Positions 5,528 to 15,028 of a DNA stretch of 51,123 bases are shown here, one piece after another. Numbering within the stretch: the first letter of the stretch is position 1; every line of letters starts with the position of its first letter. Both the position numbers and the translations under genes were made by a program. Source of the stretch: Firmicutes bacterium ZOR0006 (GTDB lineage: Bacteria; Bacillota_I; Bacilli_A; Culicoidibacterales; ZOR0006); contig JTLC01000034.1 of the NCBI GenBank assembly GCA_000798955.1, positions 1 through 51,123 of the forward strand, read 5' to 3'. The notes beneath the pieces are model-generated. The model was given only the letters and a program-made list of their open reading frames with translations, was not told the DNA's origin and searched no databases.

Positions 5528-7813
5528 ATGCAAAGAATTTTAGCGAAATCCGAGAAACATTCAGCAAATAATCAAGCTGAATCTTTAGTTGAACATACGC
5601 AACGAGCACTTGATGTTTTTCAAGAAATAAAAAAACTAATTATGTTTGATCCGCGAGATGAAAAAATTATTTATTATGCGATTTTATTTCATGACTTTGG
5701 CAAAATAAACTTAAATTTCCAAAGAAAATTACAAGGTGAACAACAAGAAAATGAGACTGGTCATAATTTTTTATCACCAACGGTTATTGATTCGGTATTA
5801 AATCAAGCTGGCATTAAGTTAGAGAATGACGATAAGAATCTATTGATCAAGGCAATCATTTTGCATCATGGTAATTTTGAAAAACACTTAGAAATGAATT
5901 CAACGACAGTTCAAAACGCTATTTTCCATGATGTTAAGCCACTCCTTCAATCTGGGGAATTTGATATTCAAGAAATTGAAACGTTTTTATTCGTACAATT
6001 TGGACAAAAAATTTCTTTAGTAGAGGTAAGTAATAATCTTGATTACCGCTATTTTCAAAATTATATGACGGCAAGTGTTGAAGCGAATGAAACCCGTTAT
6101 ATTGTCATTAAAGGAATGCTGAATTTAGTTGATCATATTGCTTCGAGTATACCATCGGAGCAAGCATGGCAGTATAGCTTTACGGATTCGCAAGTTGAGT
6201 CGCTAGATTTCTTACAAACCTTACAACAACGCTTAGGAGTTTCAAATCTTGCATATAATCAAATCCAAAAAAATTTACTGGAACCTGAATTTCAAGATAC
6301 CTCAGTTGTTTTGACAAAAGCATTCACAGGTGGTGGTAAAACCATCGCAGATGATTGTTTGAGAGCAAAGAAAAAATTTTATCTTGCACCAAACCGCATT
6401 AGTGCGATGAGTTTTTACGAACAAGCGTGTGAAAAATATCCTAAAGAAGCTGTTGGTGTTGTACATGGAGATATTTCAATGTATAGTAGCAAAAATCAAA
6501 AAGAAGCTACTCCTGATACTTTAGTAATTGAATACTGGAAAATTCAGGCAACGAGAAATTTTGGACAACCGTATATATTAGCGACTGTAGACCAATTGGC
6601 TACAGCGATGTTCAAATATCCAAGTTACGAGAAAGTATTTGCAGCGGTAGCGGAGGCAAGAATTTGCTTAGATGAAGTACATTTGTTGAATCCAAGAATG
6701 TTTTTGATTTTTATGTATTTTATGGAGTATTGTCAAAAACACTTAAATACAAAGTTTCATTTAATGACAGCAACATTACCGAAACAGTATGAAAAACAAT
6801 TATTCAATCGTTTTCCAGAGCTGAAATGTAATGAGGCGAATCCAACTATGGAAGAGACGAAACTTATTCGGGTACAACCAGCACCTAAAAAAGCAACAGT
6901 TGTTTCACTTGTTGGGGAACATGAGCAGTCACCGATTTTGATTATCCGAAATACAATTGCTGATGCAATTTTAACCTATAAACAAGTTAAGGAAACTTAT
7001 CCTAATCGAGATGTTCGATGCCTGCATAGTCAATTTATGAGCCAAGATAAAAAAGCAAAGTTTTCTGAAATTTTGCGGGAAAATCCAAATAGTATTTGGG
7101 TAACAACACAAGTAGTTGAAATTGCGCTTGATATTGATTTTCCAGTGATTATTTCTGATTTAGCACCACTTGAAGCAATGATTCAACGAATGGGACGCTG
7201 TAATCGACACAATAAAGTATTGGTCGGTCAATTTTATTATTTACCGATTGAAAAAATAACACCATATCGTGAAGAACAACAGGCAAAGTTGTTGAAGCAG
7301 ACGGAAGAACAACTACAGCTTTTAGCCGATCAACAGCAAGTGACAATGGCGCAGCGAAAAGATTTGCTTGAAAACTATTATGAATTAGATGTTGTTGATA
7401 CATACTATCAAAAGTCATTAGCTCAAGCAGAACAAAAAATTAGAGAACTTTTTGGTGTGACACAACGTAAAGTTGAGTTGAAAGCTGAGGATTTATTGTT
7501 TGCCTACGAACCATATCGTGAAATTGCTGATAGTAAAAAAGAAGCTTCTCAATATTTTCGTGGTGGTGATATTCAGGTTGAAATTTATCTTCGTTTGACC
7601 CAAGCGCAAGTCATTGACCGTGAGCATGCTGTGAGTATCAGTATGGGGAATTTTTATTTACTGAAGCAAGCCGGTTTATTATTACAACAACGATATATTT
7701 GGGTGTTGGATCTAACGGAGTATTCAAAAGAAGTGTGCTATAGTCATGATTTTGGATTAGAACTTAATCGTGAAAAACTGAAGCAATTAGCGACAAGTGG
7801 AATTATGTTTTAA
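5528..7813 (+). CDS. cas3: Cas3 helicase-nuclease (HD and SF2 domains fused)
   Basis: Cas3 is the nuclease recruited when Cascade has formed a full R-loop. It nicks and unwinds target DNA processively. From the ATG at 5528 (GGAG at 5515-5518) the protein has 761 residues. In-frame TTG (5513) and ATG (5519) starts would overlap cas5. The N-terminal HD nuclease shows H23, HDFGK (H55, D56) and LHHGNFEKH. The helicase shows TGGGKT (267-272), DEVH (382-385), LMTATLP, and IQRMGRCNRHNK as motif VI. All key residues are present, so the system looks able to interfere. The gene follows cas5 by one base and precedes cas4. Confidence 0.95.
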   Translation: MQRILAKSEKHSANNQAESLVEHTQRALDVFQEIKKLIMFDPRDEKIIYYAILFHDFGKINLNFQRKLQGEQQENETGHNFLSPTVIDSVLNQAGIKLENDDKNLLIKAIILHHGNFEKHLEMNSTTVQNAIFHDVKPLLQSGEFDIQEIETFLFVQFGQKISLVEVSNNLDYRYFQNYMTASVEANETRYIVIKGMLNLVDHIASSIPSEQAWQYSFTDSQVESLDFLQTLQQRLGVSNLAYNQIQKNLLEPEFQDTSVVLTKAFTGGGKTIADDCLRAKKKFYLAPNRISAMSFYEQACEKYPKEAVGVVHGDISMYSSKNQKEATPDTLVIEYWKIQATRNFGQPYILATVDQLATAMFKYPSYEKVFAAVAEARICLDEVHLLNPRMFLIFMYFMEYCQKHLNTKFHLMTATLPKQYEKQLFNRFPELKCNEANPTMEETKLIRVQPAPKKATVVSLVGEHEQSPILIIRNTIADAILTYKQVKETYPNRDVRCLHSQFMSQDKKAKFSEILRENPNSIWVTTQVVEIALDIDFPVIISDLAPLEAMIQRMGRCNRHNKVLVGQFYYLPIEKITPYREEQQAKLLKQTEEQLQLLADQQQVTMAQRKDLLENYYELDVVDTYYQKSLAQAEQKIRELFGVTQRKVELKAEDLLFAYEPYREIADSKKEASQYFRGGDIQVEIYLRLTQAQVIDREHAVSISMGNFYLLKQAGLLLQQRYIWVLDLTEYSKEVCYSHDFGLELNREKLKQLATSGIMF

Positions 7814-7839
7814 ATAAGTCATAAAAGAAGGTGGAATTT

Positions 7840-8331
7840 TTGGCAGTCAGGGGTCTAGATATTTATTACTATTTTATTTGTAAACGTAAACTTTGGCTTG
7901 CAGCACATGATCAGCAAATGGAACAAGATAACCAAGACGTACAGCTTGGAAAAATTATTGATAGTCGAACTTATCGATATGAGCGTAAACATATTCAAGT
8001 AGACGAGCATATTAACATTGATTTTCTTCAGAATTGGAAAATAATTCATGAAATAAAAAAATCTAAAAAATTTGAAGAGGCTTCAGTTTGGCAGATTAAG
8101 TACTATATTTATTATTTGGCACAGCGAGGTGTTCAAATTGAAGAAGCTTTTATCGACTATCCTGAATTTCGTGAACGAACTGAAGTAGAATATACGGATG
8201 TGGATACGATAGAAATTGAAAAAGTGACTCGAGAAATTGAGTCACTGAAATTACAAGCACATATTCCGAAATTTGAAAAATTATCATATTGCCAAAAATG
8301 TGCATATTTTGATTATTGTGGGGTAGAGTAA
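7840..8331 (+). CDS. cas4: CRISPR-associated exonuclease Cas4
   Basis: Cas4 is a RecB-like iron-sulfur nuclease that trims prespacers and selects those with a PAM during adaptation. The TTG start at 7840 has AGAAGGTGG (7826-7834) at good spacing. The in-frame GTG at 7831 lies inside that ribosome binding site and is less likely. The protein has 163 residues. Seen: an N-terminal cysteine in YFICKRKLW, a C-terminal C-x2-C-x5-C cluster for the 4Fe-4S site, the HEIKKSKK nuclease motif and QIKYYIYYL, the QxxxY motif. The stop overlaps the cas1 start as TAATG. Confidence 0.9.
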   Translation: MAVRGLDIYYYFICKRKLWLAAHDQQMEQDNQDVQLGKIIDSRTYRYERKHIQVDEHINIDFLQNWKIIHEIKKSKKFEEASVWQIKYYIYYLAQRGVQIEEAFIDYPEFRERTEVEYTDVDTIEIEKVTREIESLKLQAHIPKFEKLSYCQKCAYFDYCGVE

Positions 8332-9329
8332 TGAAAAATTTTTATATGTTTCGTAATGGGGAGTTGAAACGACAAGATGATAACTTACTTGTTGTTAGTT
8401 CCGAAGGAATCAAAAAGCAAGTACCAATCGAACAACTTAAAACTATTTATGCCTTCGGGGAAGTAACAATAAATAGTTCGGCAATTCAATTTTTAGCAAA
8501 ACATGAAGTTGTGACACATTTTTTCAATTATTATGGATTTTATACAAGTACGCTATATCCAAAAGAACAGCGAGTTTCAGGTGATTTATTAATTAAGCAA
8601 GTCAATTCAATTCAAAATGAGATGCAGCGAAATGAAGTAGCGAAACAGTTTATCGAAGCGGCTGCATTTAATATGCACCGTAATTTGATGTATTATAAAC
8701 GTAAAGGAAAAGCGGTTGAATCTTTCTTGGAAGAAATTGAAACGTTACGCCATCATCTTCACACAGTAACAACTGTTCCAGAAATTATGGGTGTTGAGGG
8801 TAATATTCGTAAAACGTATTATCATGCTTGGAATGTAATCTTAGCAAAAGAGCCGTTCCACTTTGATATTCGGACAAAGCGTCCGCCGAAAAATGAAATA
8901 AATACACTTATTTCATTTCTTAACACACTTTTATATACTACGTGTTTATCTGAAATTTATAAAACACCGCTAAATCCAACACTAAGCTACTTGCATGAAG
9001 CATCGGATCGAAGATTTTCACTATGCTTAGATGTATCTGAAGTTTTTAAACCTTTGATTGTTGATCATATTATTTTCCATTTGATTAATCATCACATCAT
9101 TACAGAACATGATTTTGAACCACATTCAAATGGCTTATACTTAAAGGATGAAGCTAGAAAAAAAGTGGTACAAGCGTTTGATGAACATTTAATGCAAACA
9201 ATTATGCATCGTGACTTAAAGAGAAAAGTTAGTTATCAGCATTTAATTCGTTTGGAATTATATAAGTTGATGAAAGGTTTGAATGAACCTGAAAATTATC
9301 GATATACTGGATTTAGGATGTGGTGGTAA
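8331..9329 (+). CDS. cas1: CRISPR integrase Cas1
   Basis: Cas1 forms the metal-dependent integrase with Cas2 that inserts new spacers at the leader end of the array. The 332-residue protein starts at the ATG overlapping the cas4 stop, with GGGG (8320-8323) upstream. The metal ligands are recognisable: E156 in GVEGN, H222 in YLHEAS, and the acidic pair D234/E237 in LDVSEVFKP. Its position directly before cas2 and the leader is standard. All catalytic residues are intact and the array has near-identical leader-side repeats, so adaptation is probably functional. Confidence 0.95.
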   Translation: MKNFYMFRNGELKRQDDNLLVVSSEGIKKQVPIEQLKTIYAFGEVTINSSAIQFLAKHEVVTHFFNYYGFYTSTLYPKEQRVSGDLLIKQVNSIQNEMQRNEVAKQFIEAAAFNMHRNLMYYKRKGKAVESFLEEIETLRHHLHTVTTVPEIMGVEGNIRKTYYHAWNVILAKEPFHFDIRTKRPPKNEINTLISFLNTLLYTTCLSEIYKTPLNPTLSYLHEASDRRFSLCLDVSEVFKPLIVDHIIFHLINHHIITEHDFEPHSNGLYLKDEARKKVVQAFDEHLMQTIMHRDLKRKVSYQHLIRLELYKLMKGLNEPENYRYTGFRMWW

Positions 9330-9608
9330 ATGTACATAATTTTAGTGTATGATATTAATCAAAGTGAAGAAGGTACAAAAACGTGGAGACGTTGCTATAA
9401 AATTTGTAAGCAATACTTACATCATGTCCAAAATTCGGTTTTTGAAGGGGAAATATCCCCTGCACAATTGAGGGCTTTAGAATATGACTTGAAAGTACAT
9501 TTACGTGATGACTTAGATTCCATTATTGTTTATAAAACAGAACAAATGAAAAGTATTAAGCGTCATTTTTGGGCGAAACAAGATGATGCAACAGATAATT
9601 TTTTCTAA
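9330..9608 (+). CDS. cas2: CRISPR adaptation protein Cas2
   Basis: At 92 residues it has the ferredoxin-like fold of Cas2, with the N-terminal strand MYIILVYDIN carrying the conserved Asp at position 8. The start codon touches the cas1 stop (TAAATG), so the genes are coupled. Cas2 bridges two Cas1 dimers in the integrase. It is the last gene of the cas operon. No terminator stands between it and the leader, so some read-through into the array is possible. Confidence 0.93.
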   Translation: MYIILVYDINQSEEGTKTWRRCYKICKQYLHHVQNSVFEGEISPAQLRALEYDLKVHLRDDLDSIIVYKTEQMKSIKRHFWAKQDDATDNFF

Positions 9609-9792
9609 AATTATCCATCTGTCTCGGGTGAATATCTATGAAAATAGTGTTTTCAGACAGAGATGCCTGTGCGAGTAATACTCAGGATGTAAAAAATAAA
9701 AAGTCAAAAATAATAAAATATGTTATTCTTATAAGTAGTGCGACAGATTACATGGTTTTTGACGCATAACCACTATGGCAAAATCAAGACCT
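9609..9792 (+). promoter_or_regulatory. CRISPR leader
   Basis: This 184-bp stretch between cas2 and the first repeat is A/T-rich in its second half, as leaders are. It contains a perfect 7-bp inverted repeat, TCTGTCT (9618-9624) / AGACAGA (9655-9661), and a second imperfect one around GAGT-AAT-ACTC (9673-9683). I found no promoter with convincing -35 and -10 boxes. Its leader role follows from the orientation of the repeats (handle at the plus-strand 3' end) and from the degenerate repeat at the opposite end. Confidence 0.75.
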
Positions 9793-12467
9793 ATCAAATC
9801 TTACCAGTATGGAATTTAAACATTTTGGGAGTCCTTTTTTTGTCTGCCCAACTATCGATCAAATCTTACCAGTATGGAATTTAAACTGTGGTGTCGTTTC
9901 GTCCATATGCACTTCCGCCACATCAAATCTTACCAGTATGGAATTTAAACGATAGTTTGCTTGATTATTTACAAACAGATGTCAAAATCAAATCTTACCA
10001 GTATGGAATTTAAACTTTTTAATAGTTCCAAGTGTAAATGTATTGTATGCAATCAAATCTTACCAGTATGGAATTTAAACGATTTAGCCGATGCTATTCA
10101 AGGTGGCCGTTTTGAATCAAATCTTACCAGTATGGAATTTAAACTCTAGTCTCTACACGTTCCTAGAATTTCTTCATAGGATCAAATCTTACCAGTATGG
10201 AATTTAAACGCACTTAAAGCTGAATATCTCTCAAAGTCCCAACGATCAAATCTTACCAGTATGGAATTTAAACAATATGTGCTTTCAGAACCGTCTTTAT
10301 GATCAGCAGAATTAAATCTTACCAGTATGGAATTTAAACCTGGATGCGATGTATCGTAAGATTGATGAAATTGTAATCAAATCTTACCAGTATGGAATTT
10401 AAACGCTTGTAAGACTAGATTATCAATTCGTCCATCTTGATCAAATCTTACCAGTATGGAATTTAAACGAAGATTGTATTTCCATCCGGAATATAATTTT
10501 GCGAATCAAATCTTACCAGTATGGAATTTAAACTTTATTGTCTTTAAGAGATTGAATGGCCAATGCTATCAAATCTTACCAGTATGGAATTTAAACGCTG
10601 AAATAACACTTGAAGGAATGGCGATAATGCCATCAAATCTTACCAGTATGGAATTTAAACTCTGTAAGAAGCGTGGATCAGCTTCGCTTCTCCACTCATC
10701 AAATCTTACCAGTATGGAATTTAAACTTGGAATTTCGACTGCTTGAAGAATATCACAGCGATCAAATCTTACCAGTATGGAATTTAAACGTTCTGCGTTC
10801 AAACTCTTTCGCAACCGTGTCTTCCATCAAATCTTACCAGTATGGAATTTAAACGGCAATCCTTGGAACAGCTTTTGAGTCAGGTTAGCATCAAATCTTA
10901 CCAGTATGGAATTTAAACGCAGGATTTAAGGTGAAAGACCTGATCAGCATTTGTATCAAATCTTACCAGTATGGAATTTAAACGTGTATGCTTTGGAGGA
11001 GAGAATTTAGTGATCAACATCAAATCTTACCAGTATGGAATTTAAACAAAGTAGCAGTTGAGATTGATTTGCTGCTTGATGAATCAAATCTTACCAGTAT
11101 GGAATTTAAACATTAGCGAACAAAAAACTACCCTACGGACCCCCTGATCAAATCTTACCAGTATGGAATTTAAACAAGGAAGCAGCGCACTTGTACATTG
11201 TCATTAACGAATCAAATCTTACCAGTATGGAATTTAAACGTGGAATTTCGCTAATAATCGTGCTTCCCAAATTGTATCAAATCTTACCAGTATGGAATTT
11301 AAACGTCGAAGGTGGCGACATCTTAATCCGGCGCCTAGAATCAAATCTTACCAGTATGGAATTTAAACGAGATTGCTAATGTTGACAAAGACCTCCAAGC
11401 CAAATCAAATCTTACCAGTATGGAATTTAAACTTTTTTATTTTCTCCTCATTTCCGAAAGTTGCTCAATCAAATCTTACCAGTATGGAATTTAAACTTGT
11501 GACTGCTGCCGTTCCCATTCCGACCAATGGTAATCAAATCTTACCAGTATGGAATTTAAACCAGAAATGCTTTGGAGTGAGTTTCAGGCACTGCTTGATC
11601 AAATCTTACCAGTATGGAATTTAAACGGAAACAACTTGTAAACATGGAAGCGGATATTTCATATCAAATCTTACCAGTATGGAATTTAAACTACGAATTT
11701 GGAATTGTTGTCGTTCTTCTTCGACTTATCAAATCTTACCAGTATGGAATTTAAACATTTTCGAGAAAACGTTCATCTATGATTCGTACGCAATCAAATC
11801 TTACCAGTATGGAATTTAAACTTATGTGTTGAGCATCATAATCAAGCACACACAAAAATCAAATCTTACCAGTATGGAATTTAAACTCTTCCGCAATGGC
11901 ATCAACATTTCGTTTAGTCGCATCAAATCTTACCAGTATGGAATTTAAACTCGAGCGTGACGACATCATTGATTGCTACTGCACGATCAAATCTTACCAG
12001 TATGGAATTTAAACGTTTATCAGGCTGGACTAAGAATGATTGATTGGAAGATCAAATCTTACCAGTATGGAATTTAAACTTTAGATCAGTTGTTACTTAC
12101 TGCTCAGATGGAAGAATCAAATCTTACCAGTATGGAATTTAAACCTTTTTTAACATGGTTTTGCACTTCTAACTCAAATATCAAATCTTACCAGTATGGA
12201 ATTTAAACTTGTCTTCCCGTTCTGGTCAGTTAACAGCATATCTTATCAAATCTTACCAGTATGGAATTTAAACTCAACTAATTTTTCAAAAGTTAAAGCA
12301 CCAACCGCATCAAATCTTACCAGTATGGAATTTAAACCTAGAAATTACCCATGATTATCTGCGGGGAAAATGGATCAAATCTTACCAGTATGGAATTTAA
12401 ACGAAGAAACTTGCTGCCTCCTTGATGACAAATGTCGCATCAAATCTTACCAATATGGAAAATTATT
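9793..12467 (+). CRISPR. CRISPR array, 42 repeats and 41 spacers, type I-B
   Basis: The 29-nt repeat begins ATCAAATCTTACC and ends GGAATTTAAAC. Spacers are 34-37 nt, mostly 35 or 36. The last eight bases, ATTTAAAC, resemble the ATTGAAAC-type 5' handle of I-B crRNAs, so the array is transcribed on the plus strand, with cas2 and the leader upstream. All repeats are alike except number 9 (10311-10339, third base T) and the last (12439-12467), which decays after GGAA as expected at the trailer end. No two spacers look alike by eye. I saw no spacer matching elsewhere in this window, but could not search phage sequences. No terminator is evident after the array. Confidence 0.98.
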
Positions 12468-12501
12468 ATTTAAAGTAAATTCAAATATAAATTATTTCCT
12501 T

Positions 12502-12529
12502 TTGCTTTTTTAAGTCAGCCGTGTATAAT
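12502..12529 (+). promoter_or_regulatory. Promoter of the glutathione peroxidase gene
   Basis: TTGCTT (12502-12507), 16 bp and TATAAT (12524-12529). The ribosome binding site AGGAGGG is at 12550-12556. Confidence 0.6.
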
Positions 12530-12563
12530 AGCACTACTTTAAGCAAATAAGGAGGGTTTACCC

Positions 12564-13043
12564 ATGTCGATTTATGAAATTCCTGTTGTGAAAATGAGTG
12601 GCCAAGAAATTACGTTGAACGAATACGCTGGCCAAGTCATTGTTATTGTGAATACTGCCAGCAAATGCGGACTCACACCACAATTTAAAGAACTCGAAGC
12701 TATTTATGAACAATATAAAGATCAAGGCTTTGTTATTCTTGGCTTTCCGTGTGATCAATTTATGAAGCAAGAGTTTGATGACAATGAAGAAATTCACAGT
12801 TTTTGTCAGTTGAATTATGGTGTTACATTCCCAATGTTCCAAAAAATCAAAGTGAACGGAAAAGATGCACATCCATTGTATCAATATTTAAAATCAGTCC
12901 AAAAAGGTTTGTTCAGTAGTGAAATTAAATGGAATTTTACCAAGTTTTTGATTGATCGCGATGGTAATGTTATGAAACGATTTAGTCCTGAAACAAATCC
13001 AATGGAAATGGTGGCCGATATTGAAAAATTATTAATAAAATAA
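12564..13043 (+). CDS. gpx: Glutathione peroxidase-like thiol peroxidase
   Basis: At 159 residues this is a cytoplasmic thioredoxin-fold peroxidase that reduces peroxides. C35 in NTASKCGLT is the peroxidatic cysteine, a Cys rather than selenocysteine form. The Gln and Trp of the active site sit in FPCDQF and IKWNFTKF. In this family FPCNQF is usual, so the Asn-to-Asp change is a small oddity. A second Cys in EEIHSFCQ could act as the resolving residue, and such bacterial enzymes often use thioredoxin rather than glutathione. The gene stands alone between the CRISPR array and aroQ, with its own promoter and terminator. A full glutathione synthetase (gshAB) lies about 23 kb away in the same window. 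Confidence 0.9.
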   Translation: MSIYEIPVVKMSGQEITLNEYAGQVIVIVNTASKCGLTPQFKELEAIYEQYKDQGFVILGFPCDQFMKQEFDDNEEIHSFCQLNYGVTFPMFQKIKVNGKDAHPLYQYLKSVQKGLFSSEIKWNFTKFLIDRDGNVMKRFSPETNPMEMVADIEKLLIK

Positions 13044-13048
13044 ACAAG

Positions 13049-13076
13049 AACCGTTCGTGAGAGCGGTTTTTCTTTT
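13049..13076 (+). terminator. Rho-independent terminator after gpx
   Basis: AACCGTTC (13049-13056) / GAGCGGTT (13061-13068), loop GTGA, then TTTTCTTTT. Confidence 0.8.
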
Positions 13077-13092
13077 AAAACTCAACATAATT

Positions 13093-13122
13093 TTGGACGA
13101 TAAGATGCGAGTATGCTATGAT
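13093..13122 (+). promoter_or_regulatory. Promoter of aroQ
   Basis: TTGGAC (13093-13098), 18 bp and TATGAT (13117-13122). Confidence 0.55.
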
Positions 13123-13164
13123 TAGAACAGTAAAACCGCAAGAGCCAATAAATGAGGTGAAAAC

Positions 13165-13605
13165 ATGAAGGTTTTAGTTTTGAATGGACCAAATTTAAAT
13201 TTATTAGGAATTCGTGAACCGGAGATTTATGGGACAGAAAGTTTAGCTGATTTGGAACGAGAACTTGTGATTATAGCACAGCCACGTGGAGTTGAACTTG
13301 TCTTTGTGCAAAGCAATCATGAAGGTGTGTTAATCGACTGGTTACAACAAGCCTTTTTTGAAAACTATGACGGGGTTATTTTTAACCCAGGAGCATATAC
13401 GCACTACAGCTATGCGATTCATGATGCGGTCGCCAGTATTACGACCCCAGTGATTGAAGTGCATTTGAGTGATATCACTCAACGTGAAGCTTTTCGCCAA
13501 CACTCAGTCTTAGAAACGGTCGCAATGGCCCGGTTTTATGGAAAACATTTCCAAAGTTATCATGAAGCCCTTTACTATTTAATTGCAGAGGAGAATACAA
13601 AATGA
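13165..13605 (+). CDS. aroQ: Type II 3-dehydroquinate dehydratase
   Basis: AroQ dehydrates 3-dehydroquinate to 3-dehydroshikimate in the shikimate pathway, as a cytoplasmic dodecamer. The 146-residue length is typical. Visible signatures are LNGPNLNLLG at residues 6-15, R17 and Y22 (catalytic pair in REPEIYG), NPGAYTHYS, and the His-containing EVHLSDITQREAFR. A GAGGTGA site precedes the ATG. The gene overlaps the next one by 4 nt, reproducing the yqhS-yqhT pair of Bacillus, so the two form an operon. Confidence 0.95.
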   Translation: MKVLVLNGPNLNLLGIREPEIYGTESLADLERELVIIAQPRGVELVFVQSNHEGVLIDWLQQAFFENYDGVIFNPGAYTHYSYAIHDAVASITTPVIEVHLSDITQREAFRQHSVLETVAMARFYGKHFQSYHEALYYLIAEENTK

Positions 13606-14675
13606 AAAAACGAATTGAAGCAATCCAAACATATTTAAAGCAAAATAACTGTGATGCTTATTACACAGAAAATCCATATAACCGCCACTACTTAAGTGGT
13701 TTTGAAGGGACAACAGGAGCAGTTTTAATCACACAAGCGGAAGCATACTTCATCACTGATTTCCGCTATACACAACAGGCGAAAGCTCAGTGTCAGGAAT
13801 CAATCGTGATTGAGCACCATAGTACACTTGCGCAAGCAGTTGCTGAATTAGCTATTCAAAACCGCTTAACAACAATTGCCGTTGAAATCGATCACTTAAG
13901 TGTGGCGTATTATCAAGTGTTAGAAAAAGCTTGGCCAGTACAATTATTCCCAACGCAACGTGTAGTTGAAGATATCCGCATGATTAAACAAATGGACGAA
14001 ATCGTTTTGATGAAAAAAGCTGTTGAAATCATTGAAGAAACATATCAATTTGTGCTAAATACAGTTCAACCAGGAATGCGCGAATGTGATTTAGCGTTAG
14101 AGGCCGAAACATATATGCGTCGAATCGGTGCAAGTGGACCATCATTTGATACAATCGTTGCTTCAGGTTGGCGTGGGGCTTTACCTCATGGACGTGCGAG
14201 CGAAAAGACAATTGAAACTGGTGAGTTAGTGACAATTGATTTCGGTGCCTTCTACAAAGGGTATGCCTCAGATATGACACGAACATTTGCCGTAGGGACG
14301 CCAGCATCAGAACAACTTGTTGATATTTATCACCTCGTGTTAAAAGCCCAAGAAGCCGGAGTTGAAGCCGTAGCTCCAGGAAAAACATGTAAGTCAATTG
14401 ATGATGTAACACGTGGAATCATCACTGAAGGTGGGTATGGACCAGAATTTGGACATACAACAGGACATGGATTAGGACTTGAAGTTCACGAAGCACCACG
14501 CTTATCACAAATCGTTGAACTCCCATTACAACCAGGAATGGTCGTGACAGTTGAGCCAGGGATTTACGTTGAAGGACTTGGAGGAGTTCGTATCGAAGAT
14601 GACATCCTTGTAACAAACACAGGGTACGAAAACTTCATGACCGCACCAAAAGAACTTATTATCTTAGGAAAATAA
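13602..14675 (+). CDS. Xaa-Pro dipeptidase / aminopeptidase P-type metallopeptidase
   Basis: The 357-residue M24 peptidase cleaves N-terminal or dipeptide bonds next to proline with two divalent metals. An N-terminal creatinase-like domain occupies roughly residues 1-125. The pita-bread catalytic domain carries the ligands in TIDFGAF and ASDMTRTF (two Asp), FGHTTGHGLGLEVHE (His), TVEPGIY (Glu) and VRIEDDI (Glu). It corresponds to Bacillus yqhT, next to aroQ and normally next to efp. The ATG overlaps the end of aroQ. Whether it prefers dipeptides (PepQ) or longer peptides (PepP) cannot be decided here. Confidence 0.92.
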   Translation: MKKRIEAIQTYLKQNNCDAYYTENPYNRHYLSGFEGTTGAVLITQAEAYFITDFRYTQQAKAQCQESIVIEHHSTLAQAVAELAIQNRLTTIAVEIDHLSVAYYQVLEKAWPVQLFPTQRVVEDIRMIKQMDEIVLMKKAVEIIEETYQFVLNTVQPGMRECDLALEAETYMRRIGASGPSFDTIVASGWRGALPHGRASEKTIETGELVTIDFGAFYKGYASDMTRTFAVGTPASEQLVDIYHLVLKAQEAGVEAVAPGKTCKSIDDVTRGIITEGGYGPEFGHTTGHGLGLEVHEAPRLSQIVELPLQPGMVVTVEPGIYVEGLGGVRIEDDILVTNTGYENFMTAPKELIILGK

Positions 14676-14877
14676 GTGCCCAAAGCCGATTTTCATACCA
14701 GAGTAACATAACGTGATTTAGCTTTTGCTTCCTTGCAAAAACATTTTGTCCATTTGATGTACTTTGGACCAATGTTCAAAATTTATTTTGCGAATCGGAA
14801 GCAATTCTGCCATGAGAGAAATCGTGTGCAGAACTAGCTTCACCACGCAAACACTGGTTTTAAAGAGCAAATAACTG
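14673..14877 (+). repeat. Diverged copy of the intergenic repeat family with a two-part hairpin
   Basis: This non-coding stretch begins at the pepP stop with AAGTGCCCAAAGCCGATTTT, close to the module at 24489 (GAGTGCTGAAGCCGATTTTC). Inside are TTTTGC/GCAAAA (a 6-bp hairpin) and a longer element, GAAGC (14798-14802), TTCTGC (14805-14810), GCAGAA (14828-14833), GCTTC (14837-14841), that forms a stem with an internal loop. No reading frame is convincing. Confidence 0.5.
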
Positions 14878-14918
14878 AACCGAGTCACATGCGAAAAAGC
14901 ATGAAACTCGGTTTTTTT
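14878..14918 (+). terminator. Rho-independent terminator
   Basis: AACCGAGT pairs with ACTCGGTT around an inner CATGC/GCATG stem, with T residues after. It ends the aroQ-pepP unit. Confidence 0.85.
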
Positions 14919-14947
14919 GTCATTTTGTTGAAAAAATCACTCATTGC

Positions 14948-14976
14948 TTGTATTCTCTAAACAAGAAGAGTAAAAT
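14948..14976 (+). promoter_or_regulatory. Promoter of the ABC-2 exporter operon
   Basis: TTGTAT (14948-14953), 17 bp and TAAAAT (14971-14976). Confidence 0.5.
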
Positions 14977-15028
14977 AAAATATATTTTGACAGGGTGAGA
15001 CCGGTTGAAGAAAGAGAGGCTATTGGGT

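Noticed and set aside
9961-12467. Open reading frames on both strands inside the CRISPR array with repeated SNLTSMEFK or QILPVWNLN peptides
   Set aside because: They are translations of the repeat units; the stretch is a CRISPR array and has no ribosome binding sites or codon signal.
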